This document shows, in pieces, positions 34,281-42,691 of a DNA stretch of 64,000 nucleotides (positions are counted from its first letter, which is position 1; each line of letters begins with the position of its first letter). Location of the stretch: positions 1 through 64,000 of the forward strand of contig JBKQPG010000006.1 in assembly GCA_052145115.1 (NCBI GenBank). The letters run 5' to 3'. The translations under genes and the position numbers were made by a program. The notes below the pieces were generated by a model, which saw only the letters and a list, made by a program, of their open reading frames with translations, had not been told where the DNA came from and searched no databases. Origin of the DNA: CAIVVT01 sp052145115 (lineage in GTDB: Bacteria; Acidobacteriota; Terriglobia; Bryobacterales; Bryobacteraceae).

Positions 34281-35447
34281 ATGGCCGGGGGCCGCGACTA
34301 CTATGAAACGCTGGGCGTCAAGCGCGAGGCTTCGGCGGAAGAGATCCGCAAGGCCTACCGCAAGCTGGCGCGCAAGCACCACCCCGACTTGAACCCCGGC
34401 GACAAGATCGCCGAGGAGCGATTCAAGCAGGTGCAGGAAGCCTACGATGTCCTGAGCGAACCGAAGAAAAAGAAGATGTACGACCAGTTCGGCTTCTATT
34501 CGGAGTCGGGCTTCCCGGCCGGCGCGGCGCACGATGGCGCGGCGGAGGGTTTCAATTTCGGCGGCTTCGATTTCTCCGCGAACCCGGGCGGCGAGGGGAC
34601 GGGATTCGGGGGCGGGCGCGCCGGCGGCGGGGGCGATTTTTCCGATCTGTTCAGCCAGTTTTTCGGCCGCCAGAGGGCCGAGGCGCAGGCCCAGCGTGCA
34701 CCCCAGCCGGGCAGCGACCTGGAGTACGCCCTGACGGTGGATTTCTGGCAGGCGATCCGCGGGACGCAGGTGCGGTTGAACGTGAGCCGGATGGAGCCCT
34801 GCGCGCAGTGCGGCGGGACGGGCTCGGCGGGCCGCGGCTCGGCGGTGTGCCCGCAGTGCAATGGCACGGGCACTGTCACGCAAATGGCCGGCGCGATGAA
34901 GTTTTCGCTGAGCTGCCCGCGTTGCGGCGGCTCGGGAAAACTGAAGAACGCCTGCCCGGCGTGCCGCGGCGAAGGGCGTATCGCGCAGAACGAGAGCGTC
35001 GAAGTGCGCATTCCGCCCGGCGTCGCCACGGGCGACCGCCTGCGGGTGGCGGGCAAGGGCAGCGCAGGCACGCAAGGCGCGCCGGCGGGCGACCTCTACA
35101 TCACCATCAACGTCGAGGAGCACCCGGTTTTCAAGCGCGAAGGCGACGATGTTTTCATCAAGCTGCCGGTTACGGTGACCGAAGCGGGCCTGGGCGCGGC
35201 GATCGAAGTGCCGACCGTGGACGGGCGCGCGCTTCTGAAGATCCCGCGCGGCTCGCAGAACGGCCAGCGGCTGCGGATGCGGGAAAAGGGAGTCGACAAT
35301 TCGCGCCGGCACACGCGCGGCGACCAGATTGTCGAACTGGAGATCCAGGCGCCGGATGTGCGCGACGATCGCATCCGCGAGCTGCTGAAGAAGCTGTCCG
35401 AACTGGACCAGGCCAATCCGCGCAGCGAGCTGTGGTCGAGGGTCTAG
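34281..35447 (+). CDS. dnaJ: Chaperone protein DnaJ (type I Hsp40)
   Basis: A 388-residue co-chaperone of DnaK. The J domain opens the protein (DYYETLGVKREASAEEIRKA) with the HPD motif in KHHPDLN. A Gly/Phe-rich region (~80-130) and four CxxCxGxG zinc-binding motifs follow (CAQCGGTG, CPQCNGTG, CPRCGGSG, CPACRGEG), then the C-terminal substrate-binding domains. ATG 34281 has AAAGGG nine bases upstream; ATG 34263 is also in frame. The gap from dnaK is about 150 bases, and hspR follows after 18 bases. Confidence 0.96.
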   Translation: MAGGRDYYETLGVKREASAEEIRKAYRKLARKHHPDLNPGDKIAEERFKQVQEAYDVLSEPKKKKMYDQFGFYSESGFPAGAAHDGAAEGFNFGGFDFSANPGGEGTGFGGGRAGGGGDFSDLFSQFFGRQRAEAQAQRAPQPGSDLEYALTVDFWQAIRGTQVRLNVSRMEPCAQCGGTGSAGRGSAVCPQCNGTGTVTQMAGAMKFSLSCPRCGGSGKLKNACPACRGEGRIAQNESVEVRIPPGVATGDRLRVAGKGSAGTQGAPAGDLYITINVEEHPVFKREGDDVFIKLPVTVTEAGLGAAIEVPTVDGRALLKIPRGSQNGQRLRMREKGVDNSRRHTRGDQIVELEIQAPDVRDDRIRELLKKLSELDQANPRSELWSRV

Positions 35448-35465
35448 GGGTTGAGGTGCAACAAG

Positions 35466-35891
35466 GTGCCTAGAACGCGCTCCAAAGCGGCCTACATGAT
35501 TTCGGCGGTGGCCGAGAAGTACGCCATCCATCCCCAGACGTTGCGGCTGTATGAACGCGAAGGGCTGTTGAAGCCCTCGCGCAGCGAGGGCAACACGCGG
35601 CTGTACACGGACGAGGATCTGCAGCGGCTGGAGGTGATCCTGGAGCTGACGCGCGAAATGGGCGTGAACCTCGCCGGCGTGGAGATTGTCCTCAACATGC
35701 GCGAGAAGATGGCGGCGATGCAGGCGCAGATCGAACAGTTCGTCGCCGGCCTGAACCAGGAACTGGCGCGCGGGCTGCGGCCCGACGAGGCGGAAGCGAG
35801 ACACTCGCTGGTGCGGGTGGTTCGCGGCGACGTGGTGTCGCGCGTGGACGAGGGCCAGCCGGGGCCGCGCGCGGCGCGAAAAGCGCGCTAA
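35466..35891 (+). CDS. hspR: MerR-family heat-shock repressor HspR
   Basis: A 141-residue MerR-type regulator. The helix-turn-helix and recognition region reads YAIHPQTLRLYEREGLLKPSRSEGNTRLY, followed by GVNLAGVEIVLNMREKM, typical of HspR. HspR represses dnaK operons through HAIR inverted repeats and needs DnaK as co-repressor in actinobacteria. GTG 35466, nine bases after GAGG, is preferred; TTG 35451 is in frame. The C-terminal coiled region is followed by a basic tail. A HAIR-like site sits over the dnaK promoter (32079-32099), pointing to autoregulation. Confidence 0.88.
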   Translation: MPRTRSKAAYMISAVAEKYAIHPQTLRLYEREGLLKPSRSEGNTRLYTDEDLQRLEVILELTREMGVNLAGVEIVLNMREKMAAMQAQIEQFVAGLNQELARGLRPDEAEARHSLVRVVRGDVVSRVDEGQPGPRAARKAR

Positions 35892-35952
35892 CCCGCTCGC
35901 ACCCGCCGCAGCGCGTGAGCCGTGTATCCTGAGAGGCGCAAGAGACAATCCC

Positions 35953-37986
35953 ATGCGCCCCATCCTCGTGTTCCTTTCCGTTACCTGCCTGGCTGCCACC
36001 CTGGGTGCACAGCCGATCTCCCAACTGCCGTATTCTCCGAGTCTTGACAAGAGCTCGATGGACCTGTCGGCCAAGCCGTGCGAGGACTTTGCCAAGTATG
36101 CCTGCGGCAACTGGGTCAAGCAGAACCCGATCCCCAACGACCAGGCCTCGTGGGACGTTTACTCGAAGCTCACTCTCGACAACCAGCGCTTCCTGTGGGG
36201 ATTACTGGAGCAAGCGGCCAAGCCGGCGCCCGATCGCACGGCGGCGCAGCAGAAAGTGGGCGATTTCTACCACGCCTGCATGGACGAGGGCGCGGTGGAG
36301 CAGGCCGGGCTGCAGCCCATCCGGAAGAACCTGGACGCGATCGCGGCCATCCGGACGCTGGCCGACCTCTCGCGCGTGGTCACGGCCGGCCACATGGACG
36401 GGACCGGCGAGGGGACCCTGTTCGAGCTCTCCTCCGATCAGGATTTCGAGAACTCGCAAAGCGTCATCACGTTCGCGGAACGCGGCTCGCTGGGACTGCC
36501 CGACCGGGATTACTACACCAAGACGGACGCGAAATCAGTCGAGATCCGGGCCAAATACGTGGAGCACATGAAGCTCGTCTTCGGCCTGCTGGGCGACACC
36601 GGGGCCGAGGCCGAGGCGCACGCGCAGCAGGTGATGGCGATCGAGACCGAGCTGGCCAAGTCGATGCTGACGCGGGTCGAGCTGAGAGACCCGCACAAGC
36701 TGTTCCACAAGCTGGGCCGCGGCGAATTCGCGGCGCTGGCGCCGGCGCTCGATTGGGACGGCTACTTCGCCTCCGCCGGACTGGGCCTCGTGCAGGTGGT
36801 CAATGTCACCGAGCCGGCCTTTTACAAGGCGCTGGAGCAGCAGCTGCACGCCCATCCGATCCGCGAGTGGCGGAGCTTCCTGCGTTGGAACCTGATTCGC
36901 GACGCTTCGCCGTACCTGTCGTCGCCGTTCGTGAACTCGAGCTTCGAGTTCTACAGCAAGTATCTGCGCGGCGTGCCCGAGCAGCGGCCGCGCTGGCGGC
37001 GCTGCGTGCGCTGGGTGGACCGGGACTTAGGGGAAGCGCTGGGCCAGGTATTCGTCGCCCAGACCTTCACCCCCGAGACCAAGGCCCGCACGCTGGCCAT
37101 GACGCAGGAGATCGAACTAGCCATGGAGAACGACCTCCAGACGCTGCCCTGGATGGGCGAGGCGACGCGCCGGCAGGCCCTGACGAAGCTGCACGCGATC
37201 GTGAACAAGATCGGCTATCCCGATAAGTGGCGCGACTACGGCAAGCTGGAGATCAAGCCCGGCGACTTCGCGGGCAATGTTCTGCGGGCCTCGCAGTTCG
37301 AGTACCAGCGCCAGTTGGCCAAGATCGGCAAACCGCTCGACCGCGGCGAGTGGGGCATGACGCCGCCCACGGTCAACGCCGGTTACAACCCGCAGATGAA
37401 CGACATCACCTTCCCCGCCGGCGTGCTGCAGCCGCCGTTGTTCGACCCGAAATTGGACGACGCGCCCAACTACGGCAACACCGGCTCGACCATCGGCCAC
37501 GAGTTGACGCACGGCTTCGACGACGAGGGCCGCCAGTTCGACGCGCTGGGCAACCTCAAGGATTGGTGGACCGAGAAGGACGCCAAGGAGTTCGAGCAGC
37601 GCACCCAGTGCGTGGTGGATCAGTATTCGGGCTACATCGCCGTGGGCGACATCCACATCAACGGCAAGCTGACCAACGGCGAGGACATCGCCGACCTGGG
37701 CGGAACGATGCTGGCCTACTACGCCTGGAAGCACGCCACGCGCGGGCAGAAGCTCGAGCCCATCGACGGCTTCACGCCGGAGCAGCGCTACTTCATCGGC
37801 ATGGCGCAGTGGGCCTGCGGCGACGCCCGGCCGGAGATGAAGCGCGAATGGGCTCTCACCGACCCGCACTCGCCGCTCGAGTACCGTATCAATGGCGTGG
37901 TCTCCGACATGCCGGAGTTTGCCTCGGCGTTCAGTTGCAAAGTGGGCCAGCCGATGGTGCGCCATCCGGCCTGCCGGGTGTGGTGA
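35953..37986 (+). CDS. M13 family zinc metallopeptidase (neprilysin/PepO-like)
   Basis: A 677-residue exported oligopeptidase with signal peptide (ILVFLSVTCLAATLGAQ). M13 features are the N-terminal PCEDFAKYACGNWVK block, the zinc site H516-E517-LT-H520 in GHELTHGFDDEG with E577 in NGEDIADLGG, and the C-terminal ACGDARP and CRVW ending. The length is usual for family members. It probably trims small peptides in the periplasm. No obvious operon partners; a repeat island follows directly. Confidence 0.95.
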   Translation: MRPILVFLSVTCLAATLGAQPISQLPYSPSLDKSSMDLSAKPCEDFAKYACGNWVKQNPIPNDQASWDVYSKLTLDNQRFLWGLLEQAAKPAPDRTAAQQKVGDFYHACMDEGAVEQAGLQPIRKNLDAIAAIRTLADLSRVVTAGHMDGTGEGTLFELSSDQDFENSQSVITFAERGSLGLPDRDYYTKTDAKSVEIRAKYVEHMKLVFGLLGDTGAEAEAHAQQVMAIETELAKSMLTRVELRDPHKLFHKLGRGEFAALAPALDWDGYFASAGLGLVQVVNVTEPAFYKALEQQLHAHPIREWRSFLRWNLIRDASPYLSSPFVNSSFEFYSKYLRGVPEQRPRWRRCVRWVDRDLGEALGQVFVAQTFTPETKARTLAMTQEIELAMENDLQTLPWMGEATRRQALTKLHAIVNKIGYPDKWRDYGKLEIKPGDFAGNVLRASQFEYQRQLAKIGKPLDRGEWGMTPPTVNAGYNPQMNDITFPAGVLQPPLFDPKLDDAPNYGNTGSTIGHELTHGFDDEGRQFDALGNLKDWWTEKDAKEFEQRTQCVVDQYSGYIAVGDIHINGKLTNGEDIADLGGTMLAYYAWKHATRGQKLEPIDGFTPEQRYFIGMAQWACGDARPEMKREWALTDPHSPLEYRINGVVSDMPEFASAFSCKVGQPMVRHPACRVW

Positions 37987-38020
37987 AACAGCGGCGCGGG
38001 GCCGGGCCGGGACGGTAAGC

Positions 38021-38120
38021 GGACACACTGTCTGTCACCCGGTTTTTCCCCCCGATTCATCACTTTTCATCACCCCTGCCGCCCGCCGCCGCCTCAAATT
38101 CGACAATTCGACACGACACT
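38021..38120 (+). repeat. Direct repeat, unit 1 (180-base period)
   Basis: Shares TCTGTCACCCGG, a run of C, CGATTCATCACTTTTCATC and CGACAATTCGACACGACACT with 38200-38301. The middle differs, being a GC-rich pyrimidine tract in each unit. Confidence 0.8.
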
Positions 38121-38199
38121 GATTTGGAAAACCGGTGACTGACTTTTCTGTCCCAAGGCGCAAGAATCCCACCGTCAGGTGATCTCCTCTCTGCCGCGT

Positions 38200-38301
38200 G
38201 GACAGAATTGTCTGTCACCCGGGTTTCCCCCCCGATTCATCACTTTTCATCGCTCCCCGCCCCCCGCTCCCGCCGCGTATCCGACAATTCGACACGACAC
38301 T
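38200..38301 (+). repeat. Direct repeat, unit 2
   Basis: Second copy of the unit at 38021-38120, with GTCTGTCACCCGG starting 180 bases later and the same CGATTCATCACTTTTCATC and CGACAATTCGACACGACACT blocks. Confidence 0.8.
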
Positions 38302-38429
38302 CGTTTTCCCGTTATCAGAACTCCCTTCGAGCCCTTCACCCGCCCTTGGAATGGCACGCTATCCCAATGAATCGGAAAGCCTTTATCCCCATCCAGCCGC
38401 CTCTGCCAAGCCCCTCCGCCCACCCCGCA

Positions 38430-38463
38430 GAATGCGACACTTTACGACACTACTGTCGCATTC
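38430..38463. repeat. Perfect 10-base inverted repeat (hairpin)
   Basis: GAATGCGACA and TGTCGCATTC flank a 14-base loop. There is no following run of T, so it does not look like an intrinsic terminator. The ACGACACT in the loop echoes the direct-repeat units upstream. Confidence 0.6.
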
Positions 38464-38528
38464 TTTCGAATTGTGTCGAATGCCGTCGCGCCGCCCACGC
38501 CGTGCGCTTCGCTGATTCGTCTCTTCTT

Positions 38529-38636
38529 CGCTCTTGACAACAAGGTGTATCCTTAAGCAGGGACAGGGGTTGTTCGAAATTGGCTTTGTTCCGCCAAATG
38601 CGTTTCCATGGCGCGGGCATTCCTGCCTGCCGGGCC
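38529..38636 (-). repeat. Dispersed noncoding repeat, diverged copy 3
   Basis: Shares the ends of the 38658-38786 unit (CGCTCTTGACAA at one side, TTGGCTTTGTTCC plus CAAA and GCGTTT at the other), but its centre is different. The two units sit head to tail 21 bases apart, so the family has conserved ends around a variable core. Confidence 0.65.
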
Positions 38637-38657
38637 GGCATTTGTGCCCACGCTTGG

Positions 38658-38786
38658 CGCTCTTTGACAATCGAATACATAGCGAAAGACTGCCCGAAAG
38701 ATAGCCTTTTAAGTCTTTGTATCTAAAAAGCAAAGTCGATATTTGGCTTTGTTCCTTCAAAAACGTGTTTTTGCATCGTGGCGCAG
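38658..38786 (-). repeat. Dispersed noncoding repeat, copy 2
   Basis: Inverted copy of 28-156, about 129 bases with few differences. On the + strand it begins CGCTCTTTGACAATCG and ends CATCGTGGCGCAG. Confidence 0.8.
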
Positions 38787-38833
38787 CCGCTCCCACACGG
38801 TCGCGGCTCTGAAACGTGGTCCAGCAGGCAGCC

Positions 38834-39895
38834 CTAGAGCGTGCGCGTCACTTTGCTGAGGCCGCGCGGGCGGTCGGGGTCGAAGCCTTTGACGCCGGCC
38901 AGCGCCGCGGCGAACAGTTGCGCCGGGATGATGTACGGGATGGGCGTGTAGACGTCGGCCGGCAGGGGACCGGAGTGGGCCAGGCGGGCCGGCACGATCA
39001 GCGCCGTCGGCGTCCGCGCCTCGGCGTTGGAACGGTCGGTGATGGTCATGCGCTCGGCCTTCAGGCCATCCAGCCGGACGGTCAGCTCCTTCATCGCCGG
39101 CCAGGTGACGCCGGGGGGGCACAGCAGAAACGTCGGGAACGCCGCGCCGACCATGGCGATGGGGCCGTGCAGAATATCGGCCTGCGAAAACCGCTCGGCG
39201 ACGATGTAGCAGGTCTCCATCAGCTTCAGCGCCCATTCGAAGGCGTTGGCGTAGTTCAGGCCGCGGCCGATGACCACGGCGTGATCCATGAAGCGGAAGC
39301 GTTCGGCCCGCGCCTGGATAGTAGCCTCGAGGCGCAGCGCGGCATCGGCCCACCCCGGCAGCCGCAGCAGGTCGTCGGTCTCCAACGGGGCGCCGAGCGC
39401 CCAGGCCAGCAGGTATAAGGACAACAACTGGCCGCTGTAAGTCTTGGTGGCGGCGACGCTCTTTTCCCGGCCGGCGCGGACCAGAATCACGTGGTCGGTA
39501 ATCCGGGCCATCGAGCTGGCGCTCTCGTTGGTGATCCCGATGGTGAAGGCGCCGCGCCGGCGCGCCTGCTCCAGCAGGGCGTTGGTGTCGGTGGATTCGC
39601 CGGACTGGGAAATCGCGACCACCAGCGCGTCGTCCAGCTTCAGCTCGCGCTGGTACAGCGTGCAGACCGACAGCGCGGCCAGCGAAACGGGGATGCCCGT
39701 GGTGATCTCGATGAGGTACCGGCCGAACTGCGCGGCGTTGTCCGAAGTGCCGCGCGCGGCCAGCACCACCAGGCGCGGCGGCTTGACCTGAAAGCGCTTG
39801 CGCAGGCTTTCAAAACCGGGCAATTCGCCGCGCAGGGTCCGATCCAGCGCATCCGGCTGCTGCCGGATCTCTTCGAGCATTTTGGACATGGACAA
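38834..39895 (-). CDS. SIS-domain sugar-phosphate isomerase/deaminase (GlmS-C/NagB-II like)
   Basis: A 353-residue protein of two SIS domains without the glutamine-amidotransferase half of GlmS. Motifs are LAARGTSDNAAQFGRYLIE, AISQSGESTDTNALLEQAR, REKSVAATKTY and RGLNYANAFEWALKLMETCY, followed by SQADILHGP. Proteins of this shape often act as glucosamine-6-phosphate deaminases (NagB-II) or related aldose-ketose isomerases. It would link amino-sugar catabolism to glycolysis, in keeping with murQ in the window. The gene ends close to the dispersed repeat. Exact substrate uncertain. Confidence 0.88.
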   Translation of the reverse strand: MSMSKMLEEIRQQPDALDRTLRGELPGFESLRKRFQVKPPRLVVLAARGTSDNAAQFGRYLIEITTGIPVSLAALSVCTLYQRELKLDDALVVAISQSGESTDTNALLEQARRRGAFTIGITNESASSMARITDHVILVRAGREKSVAATKTYSGQLLSLYLLAWALGAPLETDDLLRLPGWADAALRLEATIQARAERFRFMDHAVVIGRGLNYANAFEWALKLMETCYIVAERFSQADILHGPIAMVGAAFPTFLLCPPGVTWPAMKELTVRLDGLKAERMTITDRSNAEARTPTALIVPARLAHSGPLPADVYTPIPYIIPAQLFAAALAGVKGFDPDRPRGLSKVTRTL

Positions 39896-39911
39896 GACGA
39901 GTCCTAAGCCT

Positions 39912-41543
39912 TCATGGTAAGCCCGGCGCCGGGAGCGCGGCCCGGTCCCAGAAGTCGAGCGGGAGCGCGCGAACCTCGGTGCCGCACCACACGGGCCAGG
40001 CGGGGCTCTCGTCGGGCGGCAGGCTCAGGAGCTTGGGACTGACGATCAGCAGAACGTCGCTGGTGGTGTGAGAGCGGGTCTCGGAGCGCAGCCAGGGGAT
40101 CCGGCTCAGCAGCGGCCAGCCGCTGGTGGACGTCGAGTCGTTGCGCTGGACGAGGCCGGCGATCACCGCCGACTGGCCGAACCGCATGCGGATGGGCATG
40201 GTGAATTTGCGGCTGGAGATGACCGGTAACCCGTTGGCGGTGTCGCCGGTCAACTGCGTGTACTCGGCTTCGAGGTCCAGCGTGACCGAAGCCGAGTCAT
40301 GCACGTGCGGGGTGATCTTCACGACCACGCCCAGATCCTCGAAGGTGATGCTCGGGGCCGGCGTAACGGTGCCGCTGGGAGCGCTCTGCGCCACTTCGTA
40401 GCTTTGTTGGATGATGGGGTACTTCTCCCCGACGTGCATCGTGGCCGGCTGGCCGCTGACGCCGCGCAGCGACATGCGGGTCATGGTTGAGGCCGACGTG
40501 GCAGTCAGCGACGCCAGGATCTGGGCATCCGACAGCCCGACTCCGACGATGGACGAGCCGCCGCCCAGGGTGCCGAAGTTCGTGGTGCCGCTGGGAGGCG
40601 AGGCAATGTTGGTGAACGACCCGACCTTGGGGCCGAAATCCACGATCGGGAAGCTGGTCGGGAGACTCAGCCCGCGGCCCAGGTCCGACTGCCGGTCCAC
40701 GCTCACCAGGTCCACGTCGATATAGACCTCCGCCTGGCCGTTCATCAACTGCCGCGCGATCTCCATGGCCGGGGCCACGCGGCTCAGCCGGTCGCGCAGC
40801 ACCATCGCCCGCTGGGCGGAATCGATCGACACCTTGGTCAGACCGAAGATCGAGCGTATGGCGTTGGCGACATCCTGCAGATCCTGGGGGCCCATGGTGT
40901 CGGGGAACGGGATGGCGACGGCGACGGTCGGCTCGACCTCGGCGCGCTTGACCGCGGTCTCCTTGGCGAACAGGGCCAGGCGCGCGTTCACGGGCACATA
41001 GAACGCGCCGGTGACCAGTTGCAGAGCGTAAATGGCTTCCGACCAGGAGGCGTTGTCGAGACGCAGGGCGCGAGGCGGCTCGGCCGGGGGGAAGTCCGAG
41101 TCGAACACCACGCGGATGCCATAGCCGGAGGCGACTTTGGCGATCAGGACGCGTGGATTGTCGCGCAGGTCGAAGCTGCGGCGGACGTTTTCGGGGTGCA
41201 GCGCGGGGGGCGGCTCGAGGTCGTGCCGGTCCTCGGCCGACACCTCGGGCAGCAGCGGCCGTTTCTCCGGCTCGGCCCCCGGTTTCAGGGACTTGAAAGC
41301 TTCCAGGGCCTGCAGCCCGAGGCGTTGATAGGCGGCGGCCAGGGCCTTCAGCGTGGGGTCGTTGGGGCGGCGCGCCACGGCCTGCTGGGCGGCCATGTAG
41401 GCGCCGGCGTAATCGCCCTTGGCGGCCAGCTTGCGCGCCTTGCGCTCCAGCGCGTCGGCGCTCGGCTCACCCGCCGACAGCATGGGCTGCCCCGCGATCA
41501 CGAGGCACAAGGCGAGCGCGCGCGCTACCCGTTTCCAGCCCAT
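39912..41543 (-). CDS. Orphan secretin (type II/III/IV pilus GspD-PilQ family)
   Basis: A 543-residue outer-membrane secretin with signal peptide (ALALCLVIAGQPMLSAG). An N-terminal TPR-like helical part has YAGAYMAAQQAVARRPNDPTL. The secretin/TonB short domain (IAKVASGYGIRVVFDSDF) and an N1-like domain (DVANAIRSIFGL) follow. The C-terminal gate/barrel region has HVGEKYPIIQQSYE, FEDLGVVVKITPHVH and SAVIAGLVQRND. No assembly ATPase, inner-membrane platform or pilin genes lie beside it. Partners must be elsewhere, or it serves a simple export route. Confidence 0.85.
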   Translation of the reverse strand: MGWKRVARALALCLVIAGQPMLSAGEPSADALERKARKLAAKGDYAGAYMAAQQAVARRPNDPTLKALAAAYQRLGLQALEAFKSLKPGAEPEKRPLLPEVSAEDRHDLEPPPALHPENVRRSFDLRDNPRVLIAKVASGYGIRVVFDSDFPPAEPPRALRLDNASWSEAIYALQLVTGAFYVPVNARLALFAKETAVKRAEVEPTVAVAIPFPDTMGPQDLQDVANAIRSIFGLTKVSIDSAQRAMVLRDRLSRVAPAMEIARQLMNGQAEVYIDVDLVSVDRQSDLGRGLSLPTSFPIVDFGPKVGSFTNIASPPSGTTNFGTLGGGSSIVGVGLSDAQILASLTATSASTMTRMSLRGVSGQPATMHVGEKYPIIQQSYEVAQSAPSGTVTPAPSITFEDLGVVVKITPHVHDSASVTLDLEAEYTQLTGDTANGLPVISSRKFTMPIRMRFGQSAVIAGLVQRNDSTSTSGWPLLSRIPWLRSETRSHTTSDVLLIVSPKLLSLPPDESPAWPVWCGTEVRALPLDFWDRAALPAPGLP

Positions 41544-41774
41544 CTAAACCGAAGACGCTCGCGGGGCGCACAACGTGGAGCCGGAACGGGCCCGGGCGAC
41601 CGTCACAGGGTCCGAAGCCTGAGCCACCACCTGCCTGTGGGTACAAAGCGCCAGACTGCGGGTCAGAATCGGGTGCGCTGGCCAGACCTGAGCCTCAGCC
41701 GCCCGTATCCATATCCGATAACCGGACCTTATCGTTGTATTAGAATGGACTTGGCTGAAAGGAGCCAGCATTTC

Positions 41775-42683
41775 GTGCAGGATCGAGCATCCATTTTGAG
41801 AGCCGCTCTGGAGCGCCGTCAGGCCCTGGTGGTGCCGGGGTGTCATGACGCGCTGAGCGCCAAGGTGATCGAAGCGGCGGGCTTCGAAGCCATCCAGGTG
41901 AGCGGCTTCGGCCTGGCCGGCAGCCTGCTGGGGCAGCCCGACGTCGGCCTGGTGGACATGAAGGATGTGCTGGACCTCACGGCCAACATCATTCGCGCCG
42001 TGGGCATCCCGGTGATGGCGGACATCGACACCGGCGGGGGCAACGCCCTCAATGCGGCCGCCGTGACTGAGCGCCTGATCGCCATGGGCGCGGCCGGCGT
42101 CAACATCGAGGACCAGGTATTCCCCAAGCGCTGCGGCCACATGGAAGGCAAGCAGGTGATCCCGGCCGAGGAGATGGCCGGCAAGGTGCGCGCCATGGCC
42201 GACACGCGCCGCCGACAGGGGTCGCAGCTGGTCATTAACGCGCGCACCGACTCCTACGCCGTGCACGGCCTGGACGAGGCCATCCGCCGCGCCAACCTGT
42301 ATCTGGAAGCCGGGGCCGACATGGCGTTCCTCGACGGCATCGGCACCCGCGCCGACATCGAGCGCGCCGGGCGCGAAATCCACGGCCTGCTGTCGGTCAA
42401 CCTGATGGATGCCGTGACGGGCGTGAAGACCGAGCTCATTCCGATCCCCGAACTGGCGAGCCTGGGCGTGGCCCGCGTCAGCATCCCCGTGGCCTCGATC
42501 ATGGTGGCCCACAAGGCGCTCATGGATTTCTTCACCGCTCTGCGCCGCTCGCCCAGCGGCATCCTGGCAGGCGAGACGCAGCGCCTCTCCTCGTTCCAGG
42601 ACTACACGGCCTTCGTCGGCCTGCCGGAGTACCGCCGGCTGGAGAACGAGTACCTGCCGGGCAAGGCCGAAGCGCTGGTTTAG
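41775..42683 (+). CDS. PEP mutase/isocitrate lyase family C-C lyase
   Basis: A ~302-residue TIM-barrel enzyme of the phosphoenolpyruvate mutase/isocitrate lyase superfamily. The active-site loop Cys is in KRCGH, with VMADIDTGGGN binding metal and the INARTDSY strand. Such enzymes cleave 2-methylisocitrate, 2,3-dimethylmalate or oxaloacetate-like acids. GTG 41775 has AAAGGAG 10 bases upstream, better than ATG 41745. It heads an operon with aconitase-family and IDH-family genes, so the substrate may be a 2-substituted malate made by them (for example dimethylmalate). That is inference. Confidence 0.88.
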   Translation: MQDRASILRAALERRQALVVPGCHDALSAKVIEAAGFEAIQVSGFGLAGSLLGQPDVGLVDMKDVLDLTANIIRAVGIPVMADIDTGGGNALNAAAVTERLIAMGAAGVNIEDQVFPKRCGHMEGKQVIPAEEMAGKVRAMADTRRRQGSQLVINARTDSYAVHGLDEAIRRANLYLEAGADMAFLDGIGTRADIERAGREIHGLLSVNLMDAVTGVKTELIPIPELASLGVARVSIPVASIMVAHKALMDFFTALRRSPSGILAGETQRLSSFQDYTAFVGLPEYRRLENEYLPGKAEALV

Positions 42684-42691
42684 GAGCGTCC

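Larger units (their letters stand above)
37987..38833. other. Intergenic repeat island
   Basis: About 850 bases with no convincing gene. It contains a direct repeat (38021-38120 and 38200-38301), a hairpin (38430-38463), and two related dispersed repeats in tandem (38529-38636 and 38658-38786). Short frames across it match the repeat, not known proteins. Confidence 0.75.

Noticed and set aside
38021..38301. Possible CRISPR array
   Set aside because: Only two ~100-base units, with no short regular repeats or cas genes.
38383..38796. 137-residue minus-strand frame in the repeat island
   Set aside because: Composed of two dispersed repeats and a hairpin; no protein features.
41019..41774. Long N-terminal extension of the lyase frame
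   Set aside because: It runs antisense to the secretin gene and has no lyase similarity; a good ribosome-binding site lies before GTG 41775.
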